Positions 40,005 to 50,497 are shown, counted from the stretch's first letter. The stretch is 64,000 nucleotides of DNA from Sepioteuthis lessoniana (GCA_963585895.1 OY757939.1:24036936-24100935); one strand, 5' to 3'. Notes: a model not told the origin generated them from the sequence alone. Made by a program: numbers and translations.

Positions 40005-41292
40005 GACAGATGTGCTGAGAAAAATACAGTGACAAAAAAGGTGGGAGTGAACAAGAGTAAGAGACAGACATGTTCTGAGAAAAATACAGTGAACAAAAAA
40101 AGATGTTGGTGAACTACAGAGAAACAGACATGTGCTGAAAAAAAATACAGTGAACAAAAAAAGATGTTGGTGAACTACAGAGAGACAGACATGTGCTGAA
40201 AAAAAATACAGTGAACAAAAAAAGATGTTGGTGAACTACAGAGAAACAGACATGTGCTGAAAAAAAATACTGTGAACAAAAAAAAGATGTTGGTGAACTA
40301 CAGAGAGACAGACATGTGCTGAAAAAAATACAGTGAACAAAAAAAGATGGTGAACTACAGAGAGACAGACATGTGCTGAAAAAAATACAGTGAACAAAAA
40401 AAGATGTTGGTGAACTACAGAGAAACAGACATGTGCTGAAAAAAAATACAGTGAACAAAAAAAGATGTTGGTGAACTACAGAGAGACAGACATGTGCTGA
40501 AAAAAAATACAGTGAACAAAAAAAGATGTTGGTGAACTACAGAGAAACAGACATGTGCTGAAAAAAAATACTGTGAACAAAAAAAAGATGTTGGTGAACT
40601 ACAGAGAGACAGACATGTGCTGAAAAAAATACAGTGAACAAAAAAAGATGGTGAACTACAGAGAGACAGACATGTGCTGAAAAAAATACAGTGAACAAAA
40701 AAAGATGTTGGTGAACTACAGAGAGACAGACATGTGCTGAAAAAAATACAGTGAACAAAAAAAGATGTTGGTGAACTACAGAGAAACAGACATGTGCTGA
40801 AAAAAAATACTGTGAACAAAAAAAGATGTTGGTGAACTACAGAGAGACAGACATGTGCTGAAAAAAATACAGTGAACAAAAAAAGATGTTGGTGAACTAC
40901 AGAGAGACAGACATGTGCTGAAAAAAAATACAGTGAACAAAAAAAGATGTTGGTGAACTACAGAGAAACAGACATGTGCTGAAAAAAAATACAGTGAACA
41001 AAAAAAGATGTTGGTGAACTACAGAGAGACAGACATGTGCTGAAAAAAAATACAGTGAACAAAAAAAGATGTTGGTGAACTACAGAGAAACAGACATGTG
41101 CTGAAAAAAAGTACAGTGACCAAAAAAAAAAAAAAAAAAAAAAAGAAGAGGGTGAACTAGAGAGAGACAGACATGTTCTGAAAAAAATACTGTGACAAAA
41201 AAAGACGAGGGTTAACTAGAGAGAGACAGACATTTGCTGAGAAAATATAGTGCCAAAAAAGATGGGGGTGAACTAGAGAGAGACAGACATGT
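40005..41292 (+). repeat. ~60-bp minisatellite, about 22 units, with a five-unit higher-order repeat
   Basis: The unit is GACAGACATGTGCTGAAAAA, ATACAGTGAACAAAAAAAGA, TGTTGGTGAACTACAGAG, 58-61 bp. Landmarks ATGTGCTG occur near 40010, 40067, 40130, 40191, 40252 and then every ~60 bp to 41232. A shortened unit lacking TTG occurs at 40346 and again at 40647, 301 bp later, with the same neighbours, marking a recent five-unit duplication. A poly-A expansion lies at 41120-41144. Frames of 112-168 codons on the minus strand are translations of the array. Confidence 0.93.
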
Positions 41293-41920
41293 GCAAATCT
41301 AAGTTGTGTGATGATCGATCACATAATAAGCGAATGCAGGAAATTTGCACAGAATGAGTATAAGACTAGACACGACTGGGTGAGCATAGTGATCCAGTGA
41401 GAATTGTGTAAGAAATTTCAAATTTGACTATACAAACAAACGGTATATGCACAAGCCAGCATCTGTACTGGAGAATAAGACTCACAGCCACCAATGGGAT
41501 TGTGAAATAGAAACGGATCAGCAAATCTCAGCCAGACGACCAGACCTTATAATAATCAACAAAAAAAAAAAAAAAAAGATTTTGCAAACTTGTGGACTTT
41601 GCAGTCCGGGTTGACCATAGAGTAAAATTGAAAGAAAGCGAAAAGACGTATAAATACTTTGACCTTGTTAGGAAATTTAAAAAAAATGTGGAACATGAAA
41701 GTGACGTTTATACTAATTGTAATTGATACTCTTGGTACAGTCATCAAAGGACTGGAGGACTTGGAAAGAAGAGGACAAGTGGATACCATCCAAACTACTA
41801 CACTTTTAAGATCGGCCAGAATACTGAGAAGAGTCCAGGAGACTTGAGGAGACTTGCTGTTACTCAAACTTCAGTGAAAGACCATCAGCTAACGTTGATG
41901 TGAAAAACTCTCAAGGAGTA

Positions 41921-41953
<33 letters not shown>

Positions 41954-41965
41954 TATAATAATCAA
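41293..41965 (+). pseudogene. LINE C-terminal domain remnant with (AAT)n tail
   Basis: Read across frames: TRHDWVSIVIQWELCKKFQI, DYTNKRYMHKPASVLENKTH, ISARRPDLIIINKKK, DFAVRVDHRVKLKESEKTYK, then LKKMWNMKVTFILIVIDTLG and TTLLRSARILRRVQET (41659-41847 frame). This RPDLIII...VDFAV...KESEK..Y pattern is a C-terminal domain seen in many invertebrate non-LTR retrotransposon polyproteins and is reminiscent of a PD-(D/E)xK fold, which is inference. The (AAT)n tail at 41921-41960 is typical of I-type LINEs. Several frame changes mark it as dead. The A-run at 41561-41577 is inside the reading. The left end is unclear where it meets the minisatellite. Confidence 0.75.
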
Positions 41966-41975
41966 CTATAAAGAA

Positions 41976-43612
41976 CAGTTTTGCTTTGGCTGTGTTCTTT
42001 CTTCTACTCACTTCGTAAAACTGTGGAAACAGCACTTCGAAAACCTATTAGGAAACCCACCGAAAATAACACATGAATCAATCACCAGAATAATTAGCAA
42101 ACAATTAGACATTAAACTAGGACCGTTCACACAAGAAGAACTCGGCTCGGTTCTCAGAAAAATTAAAAATAGAAAAGCTGCAGGGCTGGACGAGATTCCC
42201 CCAGAAGTATGGAAGACCAGACAATTCGACAACATACTGCTCCGACACTGCAACGCAGTATATAATCAAAATCCGATAGATAGATGGATGAAAGGATACA
42301 TCCTCCCCTTCCCTAAAAAGAGGGACCTCGGATTAGCCAAAAACTACCGAGGCATAACACTTACATCCATAGCAGGTAAAATCTACAATGCCCTACTACG
42401 AAACCGCATGGAACCCAAAATCGACAACATACTTAGGAAAAACCAAAATGGCTTCCGAAGAAATAGATCCACGACCTCACAAATATTAACCATCCGTAGA
42501 ATCCTTGAAGGTGTACGGGCAAAAAACCTACAAGCGACATTAATATTTGTCGACTTTACCAAGGCCTTCGAACTTTCACAGAGGAAAGATGGAACAAATC
42601 CTACTAGCGTACGGCATACCTAAAGAAACCGTAGCAGCAATAACGATTCTCTATAGAAACACCAAAGTAAAAGTACGATCACCAGATGGAGACACAGAAT
42701 ACTTCGACATTGTAGCAGGAGTACTGCTCCGTACCTATTTATCATTTGTCTAGACTACGTACTTAGAACATCGATTGACAAAATCAGAGAGAAAAGCTTC
42801 GAGCTGACAAAGAAAAGAAGCAGAAGGTACCCCGCAAAAACAATTACCGACGCCGACGACGCCGATGACATAGCTATACTGGCAAATACACCCGACCAAG
42901 CCGAAACACTACTGCATTGTCTGGAATGAGCAGCCGCAGGCATAGGGCTCTATGTCAATGCACACAAAACGGAATATATGTGCTATAATCAAATGGGGGA
43001 CATCTCCACTCTAGACGGAACCTCTCTTAAACTAGTAGACAAATTCACTTACCCAGGAAGCAGCGTCGCATCAACCGAAAAGGACATCGACACGAGGTTA
43101 ACGAAAGCATGGACAGCTATCAATAGGCTATCGATTGTATAGAAATCAGACCTAACCGATAAAATGACACGCAGTTTCTTCCAGGCAGCGGTTGTATCGA
43201 TACTGCTATATGGATGCACTACATGGACTCTAACAAAACGGCTGGAGAAGAAGCTAGACGGCAATTACACAAGAATACTGCGAGCAATCTTGAACAAGTC
43301 CTGGCGGCAACACCCCACAAGACACCAATTGTACGGCCACCTGCCTCCTATCACGAAAACTATTCAAGTTAGACGAACCAGACATGCAGGACACTGCTGG
43401 AGATGGAGGGACGAACTCATAAGTGATGTACTCTTATGGACCCCCACACATGGCCGTGCAAAAGCAGGACGACCAGCACGAACATACATTCAGCAGCTAT
43501 GTGAGGATACGGGATGTTGTCCTGAGGACCTGCCTAGGGTGATGAGCGATAGGGAGAAGTGGCAGGAGAGGGTCAGGGATATCCGTGCTACCAGCACGAC
43601 ATGATGATGATG
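41976..43612 (+). mobile_element. RTE-clade LINE, longest span in the window, broken frames
   Basis: About 1.64 kb of the LINE from FVKLWKQHFENLLG, before the reverse-transcriptase core, to the (ATG)n tail. Pieces in order: AAGLDEIPPEVW, KGYILPFPKKRDLGLAKNYR (42288 onward), RKNQNGFRRNRSTTSQIL, FVDFTKAFE, MEQILLAYGIPKETVAA (42592 onward), TDADDADDIAILAN with the first position of YADD changed (Tyr to Asp), LYGCTTWTLTKRL and RDIRATSTT. Breaks: a frameshift after TKAFE near 42570, a ~14-bp loss at the QGDTLAP motif near 42725, and stops near 42928 and 43140. The possible target duplication ATAAAGAA (41968-41975, 43610-43617) is short. It sits next to the (AAT)n tail of the previous LINE. It supplies the N-terminal part absent in the other copies. 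Confidence 0.92.
43164..43604 (+). CDS. RTE LINE C-terminal frame (fragment of the 42-43.6 kb copy)
   Basis: The last open segment, 146 codons, from MTRSFFQAAVVSILLYGCTT through RILRAILNKSWRQHPTRHQL to RDIRATSTT. It is slightly different from the 19.1-kb copy (RWRDELISDVLLWTP, DREKWQERVRD), so it belongs to a sister subfamily or is an older copy. It has no independent function, since the reverse-transcriptase core is outside this segment. Confidence 0.88.
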   Translation: MTRSFFQAAVVSILLYGCTTWTLTKRLEKKLDGNYTRILRAILNKSWRQHPTRHQLYGHLPPITKTIQVRRTRHAGHCWRWRDELISDVLLWTPTHGRAKAGRPARTYIQQLCEDTGCCPEDLPRVMSDREKWQERVRDIRATSTT

Positions 43613-44836
43613 ATAAAGAAAAACGATAGAAATAAGCAGTAAAAATGAACGTTAAAATTTGAGACGCTTCTCCAACAGTTTTGGTAAAATAACTTGAAAA
43701 CAACAGGTAAATTTATATATATATATATAGTCGATAATCTAAATATCTGAAAATAAATTAGTATTACAAAAATCTATTTCAAACAAAAGAATAAGATTGA
43801 CCACGATGTGGCAAATTAACGACTACTTTGACGCTTTCAGAATGGAGAAGTGGGCCTAGACAATAAGGTACCAAAAGCTGTCCCCACCATTTAATTCGGC
43901 AGCAACTCCAAAACGTCTGTGCGCGCTCGAGTGCCCACCTGCGAAGCAGTAAAAAAGGTAGCTAGCTAGTGGTTTATTACTCGCACCTTTAACCGTTAAA
44001 AATTAATTTAATTGGCAATGAGCTATCCGAGAAATTCAACTTAAAGTCTACGAAATAGAAAATTCACTTAAATTCAACTGAACAACAAAACCCAAGAATT
44101 CGACTAAAAGTCAACAGAAAACTCAACTAAAATTAAACAAAATCTGTAAATTCAGCAAAAAATTTAACGAAACTACAAAGAATACAAAAATCTAAACAAC
44201 TTTGACACACTCTCTCTTTCTCTCTCTTTCTCTCTCAGATAATTTCCCGCAAATTACAACAAATTTGTAACACTTTATCCTTTCTATCTTTTCTTTTCTT
44301 TTGTGTCTCTTATATAAAATTTGTTTTCTAAAACATCGTCGTCTGTATTAAATTTTTGAATCAGTATCTGAACTAGAAAACTGTGGTACAAACTGTTTGA
44401 AATTACCTCCAAAAGCCCCCCCCCCAACCTCTGAAGATATTTTCCCAATATATTGAAAATTTGGTAGCTGCCCATATATTGCGGATTTTTTTATTATTAT
44501 TTTCCTTTAGATCATATAGTTTTATATTTTATGAACTCTAAAGACGTGTACAGTAACTGTTGCTAAGTAAAATTCTGTGCAAATTAAAAATATCAAAAGG
44601 AAAAAAAAGGAAATAGCAACGTACGATTCAAAGTATCTCTCTATCGATAATGTTAATAAGCGAATAAAAACAAATCAATAAAAAATAAAGCCCGGTTATT
44701 TGCACCAAATGTATAAACAAGTTAAATATAACATAATTCATTTTCAGGAGATAAGGGTAAGTCAAATTATTTAAATAAAGTAATATTGTAAATAAATAAA
44801 TATTAAACAAATTTGTACATAATCAAAATATGTATA
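43613..44836. other. No gene supported
   Basis: A G+C-richer patch occupies 43800-43990 (CTGTGCGCGCTCGAGTGCCC). Short repeats of AAATTCAACTAAAA type occur at 44030-44180, with a (TCTCTT)n run at 44210-44240 and a C-run at 44418. Frames of 60-63 codons are unremarkable. Confidence 0.45.
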
Positions 44837-44928
44837 GTTGGCGATCGTAGTCGACGGTGACCCGAAGGCTCCCCTTTCAATAGCTGTGATTGAACCCTGG
44901 TCTCCTGGACCATTGGTGAACAAACTCG
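44837..44928 (-). mobile_element. SINE family B, large internal deletion
   Basis: The 3' part (complement of GTTGGCGATCGTAGTCGACG through CCCCTTTCAATAGCT) is joined directly to the head (complement of TGAACCCTGGTCTCCTGGAC, CATTGGTGAACAA). About 150 bp of body is missing, with a short match GTGATTGAA at the join. Confidence 0.75.
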
Positions 44929-45080
44929 AAATGAACGAAAGTCTTTTTCGTCGTCCTAGAAAACGATATGTTTTAATGTAAATGCTGGAATTGACTGTTT
45001 TTATTTATTTACTTATTTATCTGTTTGTGTTATATTATCTCTTCATCTATCAAATTATGAATGAATTATGCATATTTTGT

Positions 45081-45335
45081 GACCGGGCCATTGGCATAAC
45101 GGTTAGAGTGTCCGGGAGACCAGGGTTCAATCCCAGGTCGCGTCATACCAAAGACTTTAAAAATGGTACTTGATGCCTCCTTGCTTAACACTCAGCAATA
45201 TAAGCTACGCATCATGGATAAAGTGGAACAATCCAGGGAAAGGCGTAGCACCATTTCCTACACCTCGGTGTAGTACCTAGTGAAAAGGGAGCCTTCCGGT
45301 CGTCCTCGACTACAGTCGCCACTTTTACTTACTTA
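45081..45335 (+). mobile_element. SINE family B, complete
   Basis: The head is GACCGGGCCATTGGCATAAC then GGTTAGAGTG with B box AGGGTTCAATCCCAGG. The body is TTTAAAAATGGTACTTGATG, AAGTGGAACAATCCAGGGAA, ACACCTCGGTGTAGTACC and the end CCGGTCGTCCTCGACTACAG, then TTACTTACTTA. It is the best-preserved plus-strand copy of the family; the box A (GGCATAACGG) is recognisable. Confidence 0.88.
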
Positions 45336-45484
45336 TGCAATACATGATATGAATCTGTTATAAGGCTTGAGCGTAGCAAGCCTGTCACGAAGCAACTTAG
45401 TTCAAAGTCGCACCATTCACAGCTAATTCACTAGTTTAAATAACAATAATAATGCTTACTTTTAAAAAACCCTATCTTAAATAT

Positions 45485-45697
45485 ATTGTCATAATGGTTA
45501 GAGTGTTTCTCAATGGTCCGGGAGACCGGGGTTCAATCCCAGATCGAGTCATACCAAAGACTCAAAAAATGGTACGTGGTGCCTCCTTGCTAAACACTAA
45601 GCATTGTAAGGTACAAATCAAGGGTAAGTGGAGCCATCCTTGGAAAGAAATAGCACCGTCTCCTACGCCTCGGTGTAGAGGCTATTGAAAAGCGAGC
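45485..45697 (+). mobile_element. SINE family B, 3'-truncated
   Basis: ATTGTCATAATGGTTAGAGT, GGGGTTCAATCCCAGATCGA, AAAAAATGGTACGTGGTGCC and ACGCCTCGGTGTAGAGGC are followed by a decayed end. It is about 150 bp downstream of the complete copy and in the same orientation. Confidence 0.8.
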
Positions 45698-45761
45698 TTC
45701 GAAACAAACGGACTCTGCTGTTGCTACATAAAAACCTTATAATTCCCTTAGCCAACGTGGT

Positions 45762-45835
45762 ACGCTTGTTGGCCGAGCGGTCTGATACTAAGTCTAACGT
45801 AAAGTTGGATGGATTTTGATCCCGCTTTCAAGCGT
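45762..45835 (+). tRNA. tRNA-like sequence (Leu/Ser type head), probably a pseudogene
   Basis: 74 bases with a perfect 7-bp acceptor-stem match (ACGCTTG at 45762-45768, CAAGCGT at 45829-45835), a D-arm and A box TTGGCCGAGCGGTCTGAT typical of Leu or Ser tRNAs, and a T-arm-like GGATTTTGATCCCGC. The long variable arm of those tRNAs is missing and the T loop reads TTTTGAT, not TTCGAAT, so it is probably a decayed tRNA gene or the head of a SINE. The anticodon cannot be assigned with confidence. Confidence 0.5.
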
Positions 45836-46040
45836 CCTACGTGTCTAGCCACACTGAAGAGTTCTGATAGAACGAAACAGTCTGTCTGTGGATGTCTATA
45901 TATATACATATATATATATACATGCGCACGCGTCTGTATGAGAAGTCCTCATGTTTTATCTATAGGCACATTGCTTAGGTAAAGGAAAGTATCCCTCTAT
46001 CATTTATAAAATCATGTATATAGTTACCCTACCCTCCTGC
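45836..46040. other. No feature beyond a short (TA)n run
   Basis: (TA)n at about 45895-45925, then CATGCGCACGCGTCTGTATG. Could be the body of a SINE headed by the tRNA-like sequence, but no second copy exists here to test this. Confidence 0.35.
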
Positions 46041-46512
46041 TATGCAGCCCCGCTAGCTGGGGCTGTAGAATACACCAATTGCATCAATGGGATAAGATCC
46101 TCCCACAACGAGTGCCCTATTTATGACATTAAATCATTTGATGATACTATTTACCAACCCCTCCGCTCGGGCAGGATATGACACAAGGCCAATTTTAAAG
46201 CGGAGTTTAACAGGTTTGAATTCAGAGTTTTCCTTCTCCTAGACTAGTTGCCTAACCAAGGCCGAAGAACCTAGTCTGTCCTACTATTTACCCATAACTG
46301 GAGGGAGAATAATTGGATTCATACCTTTCCCAAGGGTATTAGTGCTATGTGAAATGCAATCAGTCTCGTCCAGGATTTGAACACGTGTCGCCGTGTCCAT
46401 TTCCTACGACGATAACGACTACACCACGGGCACCTCCATTAAATCATTTGATGATGAGGCTCCAGTCCAGGAACTTTGGGGATAATACCCTTTCATTACC
46501 ATTATTTCCATT
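46041..46512 (-). repeat. MA module, reverse, split by a SINE D insertion
   Basis: The module begins at GCCCCGCTAGCTGGGGCTGT (about 46044) and resumes after the SINE at 46437 with ATCATTTGATGATGAGGCTC, CAGTCCAGGAACTTTGGGGA. It ends about 46512 without an array. The insertion shows that SINE D is younger than this MA copy. Confidence 0.8.
46145..46436 (-). mobile_element. SINE family D, complete, with 18-bp target-site duplication
   Basis: 292 bp. On the minus strand: head GAGGTGCCCGTGGTGTAGTC with A box, B box GTGTTCAAATCCTGGACGAG, body GGGAAAGGTATGAATCCAAT, GGCAACTAGTCTAGGAGAAG, and end GTGTCATATCCTGCCCGAGC, GGTTGGTAAATAGTA. The duplication CATTAAATCATTTGATGA is perfect (46127-46144, 46437-46454). 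This copy fixes the family's ends and length. Confidence 0.93.
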
Positions 46513-46605
46513 TGGTAAAATTACCATTATTTCCATTTGGGTAAATATGATAATTGGGCAAGACGGGCGTTTGGACTGGCCTGATTCGAACAGTTGGCAA
46601 GTCAT

Positions 46606-46888
46606 CCTATTTACCAACCCGTTCGCTCGGGCAGGATATGACACAAGGTCATTTTTTAAGCGGAGTTTAACAGGTTTGAATTCAGAGTTTTCCTTCTCCT
46701 AGACTAGTTGCCTCACCAAGGCTGAAGAACCTAGTCTGCCCTACTATTTACCCATAGCAGGAGGGAGAATATTTGGATTCATACCTTCCCCAAGGGTATT
46801 AGTGCTATGTGAAATGTAATCAGTCTCGTCCAGGATTTGAACTCGTGTCCACATCCTGCGACGATAACCATTACACCACGGGCACCTC
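46606..46888 (-). mobile_element. SINE family D, complete, with 15-bp target-site duplication
   Basis: 283 bp, same structure as the copy 460 bp upstream, with a short deletion in the head (GTGTCCACATCCTGCGACGA on the plus strand). The duplication CAGTTGGCAAGTCAT is perfect (46591-46605, 46889-46903). Both copies are in the same orientation. Confidence 0.93.
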
Positions 46889-47084
46889 CAGTTGGCAAGT
46901 CATGTCAAGCCAGAGAATCTATATGATTGTCCGACTGTATTCTTCAAATTGCCCTTGTGAAAATTTATTAACAACTCTAGGTTATCCAAAGTAAATGCCT
47001 GGGAAATATGCCGCTAGAGTCTTTGACTGGAGGCATGCATGTAAGTCACAACTAACCTAAAAATATTGAGGAAAAGAAATTAAG

Positions 47085-47306
47085 GGAAGTTCTGGTGGTC
47101 TAATGTCTAAAGTGCAGGACTGGAACCTCAAAGTAAGCGAGTTCGAACTCGAATTGCGCCATTGTATTCACTTTTGGACTAATACCCGTGAGGAGGGTAT
47201 AAACCCCTAATCCGCTTAAATAGTATCACTGATGTTCTACTACAAGTATGGCTTTGGTATTAAATAATCCATTAAGGTTGATATGCCATTAAACAAAGAA
47301 GCCTTA
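47085..47306 (+). mobile_element. SINE family A, slightly shortened
   Basis: Box A GTGGTCTAATGTCTAAAGTG, B box GAGTTCGAACTCGAATTG, body GAGGAGGGTATAAACCCC and tail TATTAAATAATCCATTAAGG, GTTGATATGCCATTAAAC, AAAGAAGCC. A ~15-bp loss before CCGCTTAAATAG. No target duplication was determined. Confidence 0.82.
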
Positions 47307-47356
47307 CCAGACCGGAAAAAGAATTGGTCGTCCAATGATTAGCTGATTACTAACTA

Positions 47357-47690
47357 TTCATCATCATCAAGACCTGCTGATAGCATGGATTCCTTTGACG
47401 ATCTCTCACCATCCACCCCTAACGGCCATCACGATTTGCAGAGCTGATGTAAGTAAGTCTTTGTTGATCAGCCAGCGCTTGTATGTCCATGCGTCGTAGT
47501 CCACAGGAGAACGTCGCTTACGAGTTCATCCCTTCTTTTCCGTCTAACTTGGATAGTTTATGAGATAGGAGGTAAGTGGTCGTACAGCTGTTGCTTTGTT
47601 GGGTGCTGCTTTCAGGATTTGTTCAAAACAGCATGCAACATTTTTGCTTTGTTCTCATCAGACTATTTCATGTGCTTTACGATGTAGTTG
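47357..47690 (-). mobile_element. Old RTE-type LINE 3' fragment
   Basis: It starts with the tail complement CATCATCATCAAG. GGAGAACGTCGCTTACGAGT, ACTTGGATAGTTTATGAGAT and TGGGTGCTGCTTTCAGGATT are the counterparts of the VLLW, ITKxIQV and NKSWQQ coding blocks. It is strongly diverged. Confidence 0.7.
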
Positions 47691-47819
47691 TATTGGTACG
47701 ACTGTATGATTGCACCTTTTGGACTCTTGACAAAACAATTGGAGAAAAAAAAATCACCTCAGGCAACGCTGAGTTTTTCTGCTTGCTCGTGATTTATTCA
47801 ACATCTACCTTAAATGGCA

Positions 47820-48440
47820 AGACTGAAATTAGAAAACCATTTAACATACCTTGATAACAATATCCCATCTACCGAAAGGAATGTCAGCATACGCATCTGA
47901 AAGGCACAAACTGTTATGGGCAGGTTATCGACCATATTTTCATCAAACAACGAGTGAAAGCACGTGCGACCCCGGCCTTCATCAGCTGCCAACCAGGGTG
48001 ATAACAGAAAATCCGATCTCCGTGATTAGATAAAATGGGGATTCATCCAAGCTATAGCCGTGTCATTACTATTGCATGGCTGCACCAACTGGACTTTAAT
48101 GGAGTGGTTGTAGAAAAATATTACTTAGAATCAATTATATTGCACATTGATGACAAAGCAGAGAAAATATACTTGTGCAAACTAATCAGAAAGTGATTTT
48201 AACTTTTATAAAAATACTCCAAAAGTTCTGTAGATTTCGGTACAAAATAACACCTTACAATAGCCATTTTCATCATATAATGTTCCACACACAGGGATAC
48301 ACCTCTGTTGTCCGACCAGCAAAGACTTGCATTCATAACCTATGTGCGGACACTGTATGCTGTCTAGAGGCCCTGCTAAGTGTGATAAATCGATAAAGAC
48401 TGATAGCAAGAGAGTTTCAAGGAAATTCATACAAAAATTA
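47820..48440 (+). mobile_element. Old RTE-type LINE, decayed coding segments
   Basis: Three stretches in order on the plus strand: HLTYLDNNIPSTERN with QTVMGRLSTIFSS (about 47835-47955, cf. FTYLGSSVESTEKD and AINRLSTIW), then FQAIAVSLLLHG-type coding with CTNWTLMEW (about 48035-48110), then ARTYIQQLC-like codons (AGCAAAGACTTGCATTCATA, CCTATGTGCGGACACTGTAT) to about 48440. Intervening parts are lost or inserted. With the minus-strand fragment at 47.36-47.69 kb this makes a tail-to-tail pair of old copies. Confidence 0.65.
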
Positions 48441-48521
48441 TGACTTAATGAGGATAATAAATAAAAAAGTCTTTTATTTCAAAAATTTACTTAATAAAAA
48501 TTTTGAGAGTTTATTTGTTTA

Positions 48522-48817
48522 TCATATTTACCAACCCCTCCGCTCGGTCAGGATATGACACAAGGTCAATTTTTTAAGCGGAGTTTAACAGGTTTGAATT
48601 CAGAATTTTCCTTCTTCTAGACTACTTGTCTCACCAAGTCTGAAGAACCTTGTCTGCCCTACTATTTACCCATAGTTGGAGGGAGAATAATTGGATTCAT
48701 ACCTTTCCCAAGGGTATTAGTGCTATGTGAAATGCAATCAGTCTCGTCCAGGTTTGAACTCGTGTCGTCGTGTCCATTTCCTACGACGATAACCATTACA
48801 CCACGGGCACTTCCAAA
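48522..48817 (-). mobile_element. SINE family D, complete, with 17-bp target-site duplication
   Basis: 296 bp with the same ends as the 46.1-kb copy. The duplication GAGAGTTTATTTGTTTA lies at 48505-48521 and 48818-48834. The B box is GAGTTCAAACCTGGACGAGA. Confidence 0.93.
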
Positions 48818-48919
48818 GAGAGTTTATTTGTTTATAGGCGATGCTCCATCCATCTATTTTTCTACTTATCTATGTTTCAATCTCTGAAACTATGTGACGA
48901 AAAATATGAATGTGTAGCA

Positions 48920-49567
48920 GGGTTGGTTGGGTTTTATGGCATATCAACCTTTGATGGTTATTTAATATCAAATCCATTTCTTATACAAATAATCAGTTCT
49001 ATTTCAAACAATTCAGTGTAGCATGAGTACACAGTTTAATTATCAAAAACATTTCTATTTCAAGCTATTCAGTTTATTCAAACAATTCTAATTCAGTCTA
49101 GTATAAGTTCAGATTTTGTTTGCACACAGTTAAATCTCAAAACAGTTCTATATTAAACAAATCAGTTTAGTGTATGTACAGTTTCAATGTCAAAAACAGT
49201 TCCGTCGAATAATTCAGTTTAGCACGCAGTTTAAATGTAAGTATAGTTTAATTATCAAAAATATTTCTATTTCAGGCTATTTTGTTTAGTCAAACAGTTC
49301 TAATTCAAACAATTCAGTTTAGCATAAGTATGCAGTTAGTTCTATTTAACCCATAGATAGGGCCCAATCATGGGCTACAATTCCGGGCCAGAGTGAACCT
49401 GGGAGCGATGGCAATGAAGGGGTGCTCCGCATTTCCCAAAGCTCCGGCATCACTGGAACCTCTCCATCAGATTTTTTAGTGTCATATCCAGGACACTTAT
49501 TGGAGGGGTGCCTTTCCCCTCTGCAGAGGTGCAGTCGGTGTATTCTCCAGCCCCAGCCGACGGGGCA
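48920..49567 (+). repeat. MA element, forward: tail, array, full module
   Basis: The tail is GGGTTTTATGGCATATCAAC then GGTTATTTAATATC (from about 48928). Array units follow (CAAACAATTCAGTTTAGCAT, AAAACATTTCTATTTCAAGC). The module runs from CCATAGATAGGGCCCAATCA (49351) to AGCCGACGGGGC (49565). Confidence 0.8.
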
Positions 49568-50497
49568 TGTGTAGCAGGGATTTCGATTTTTACAAAAATA
49601 CTCAAAAGTAAAGAGCATAAAAATACTAAAAAATTATTTTGCTGAGTTTAATTATAAGTAATACATAATATTCATTTTCATTATATAATGTACCACTAGA
49701 AATAAAAAAAACTCTGTTACCTTTTTTGTTAAACTTTTTATTAAAAAATTTGAGGGTTGTATTTATTGGAAATACTGTTATATCTATATATTTATCTATG
49801 TTTGAATCATTGAAGCTATACAAGCAAAACTGTGAATAGGTAGATAGATTAGTTTGAAGGTTAGTCTTATGACACCTCAATCCTTTTTGGGTTATTTGAT
49901 GCCGAAGTCAATTATGGTTTTCGATCATATGCGACACTATAATTTACCTTCACACTTATTTCTAATATATACACGTAGTTGTCAAACTGATGTTTTCTTA
50001 TTAAATGCAAACGAAAAATAAAATGATTAAGTTTAAATAATAGAAAATAAAGTAGATAAATTAAAAGATAATTTGAAGCCATTTCTTTGTTATTAACCTT
50101 AAAACCAATCAATTAATAATTCATATTTGACAGGTTGACATCTGTCCGTTTCTTTCTGAGAGCCACAAGAGGTCTTTCCATAGGTAATTGTTATATGATC
50201 ATCTAAATGGACAGAACAAGTAATAGTTGCTGAATTCATGCTATGGAAGGGAATAAAAGCGTGAGAAAGTACAAAATAAAAACTTAATCTCATATAAGAA
50301 CGCTTACAATGATGTCGCTGTCCAGCATATAGCCATCGAGACTCTCTCCCTCATTTAAAAAAAATTAAGCAATTCTAAAATACTTCTTGGTTGGTTTTGT
50401 GGCACGTCATGGATTATTTCATGCCCAAATCATTTTAATATTTATGGTCTCCTATAAAATATGGTACAAAAAGGTATTTTCACTACCATTTTAAAAA
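49568..50497. other. No gene; spacer between inward-facing MA elements, with two stray tails
   Basis: Tail-like pieces are at 49860-49910 (TTATGACACCTCAATCCTTT) and 50388-50440 (TTGTGGCACGTCATGGATTA). TACAAAAATACTCAAAAGTA near 49600 resembles ATAAAAATACTCCAAAAGTT near 48208. Otherwise A+T-rich. Confidence 0.5.

Noticed and set aside
39651-40879. Minus-strand frames of 112-168 codons rich in Phe, Cys and Ser as a secreted protein family
   Set aside because: They are translations of the 60-bp minisatellite and TG-rich DNA; frames overlap each other in different registers with the same repeat.
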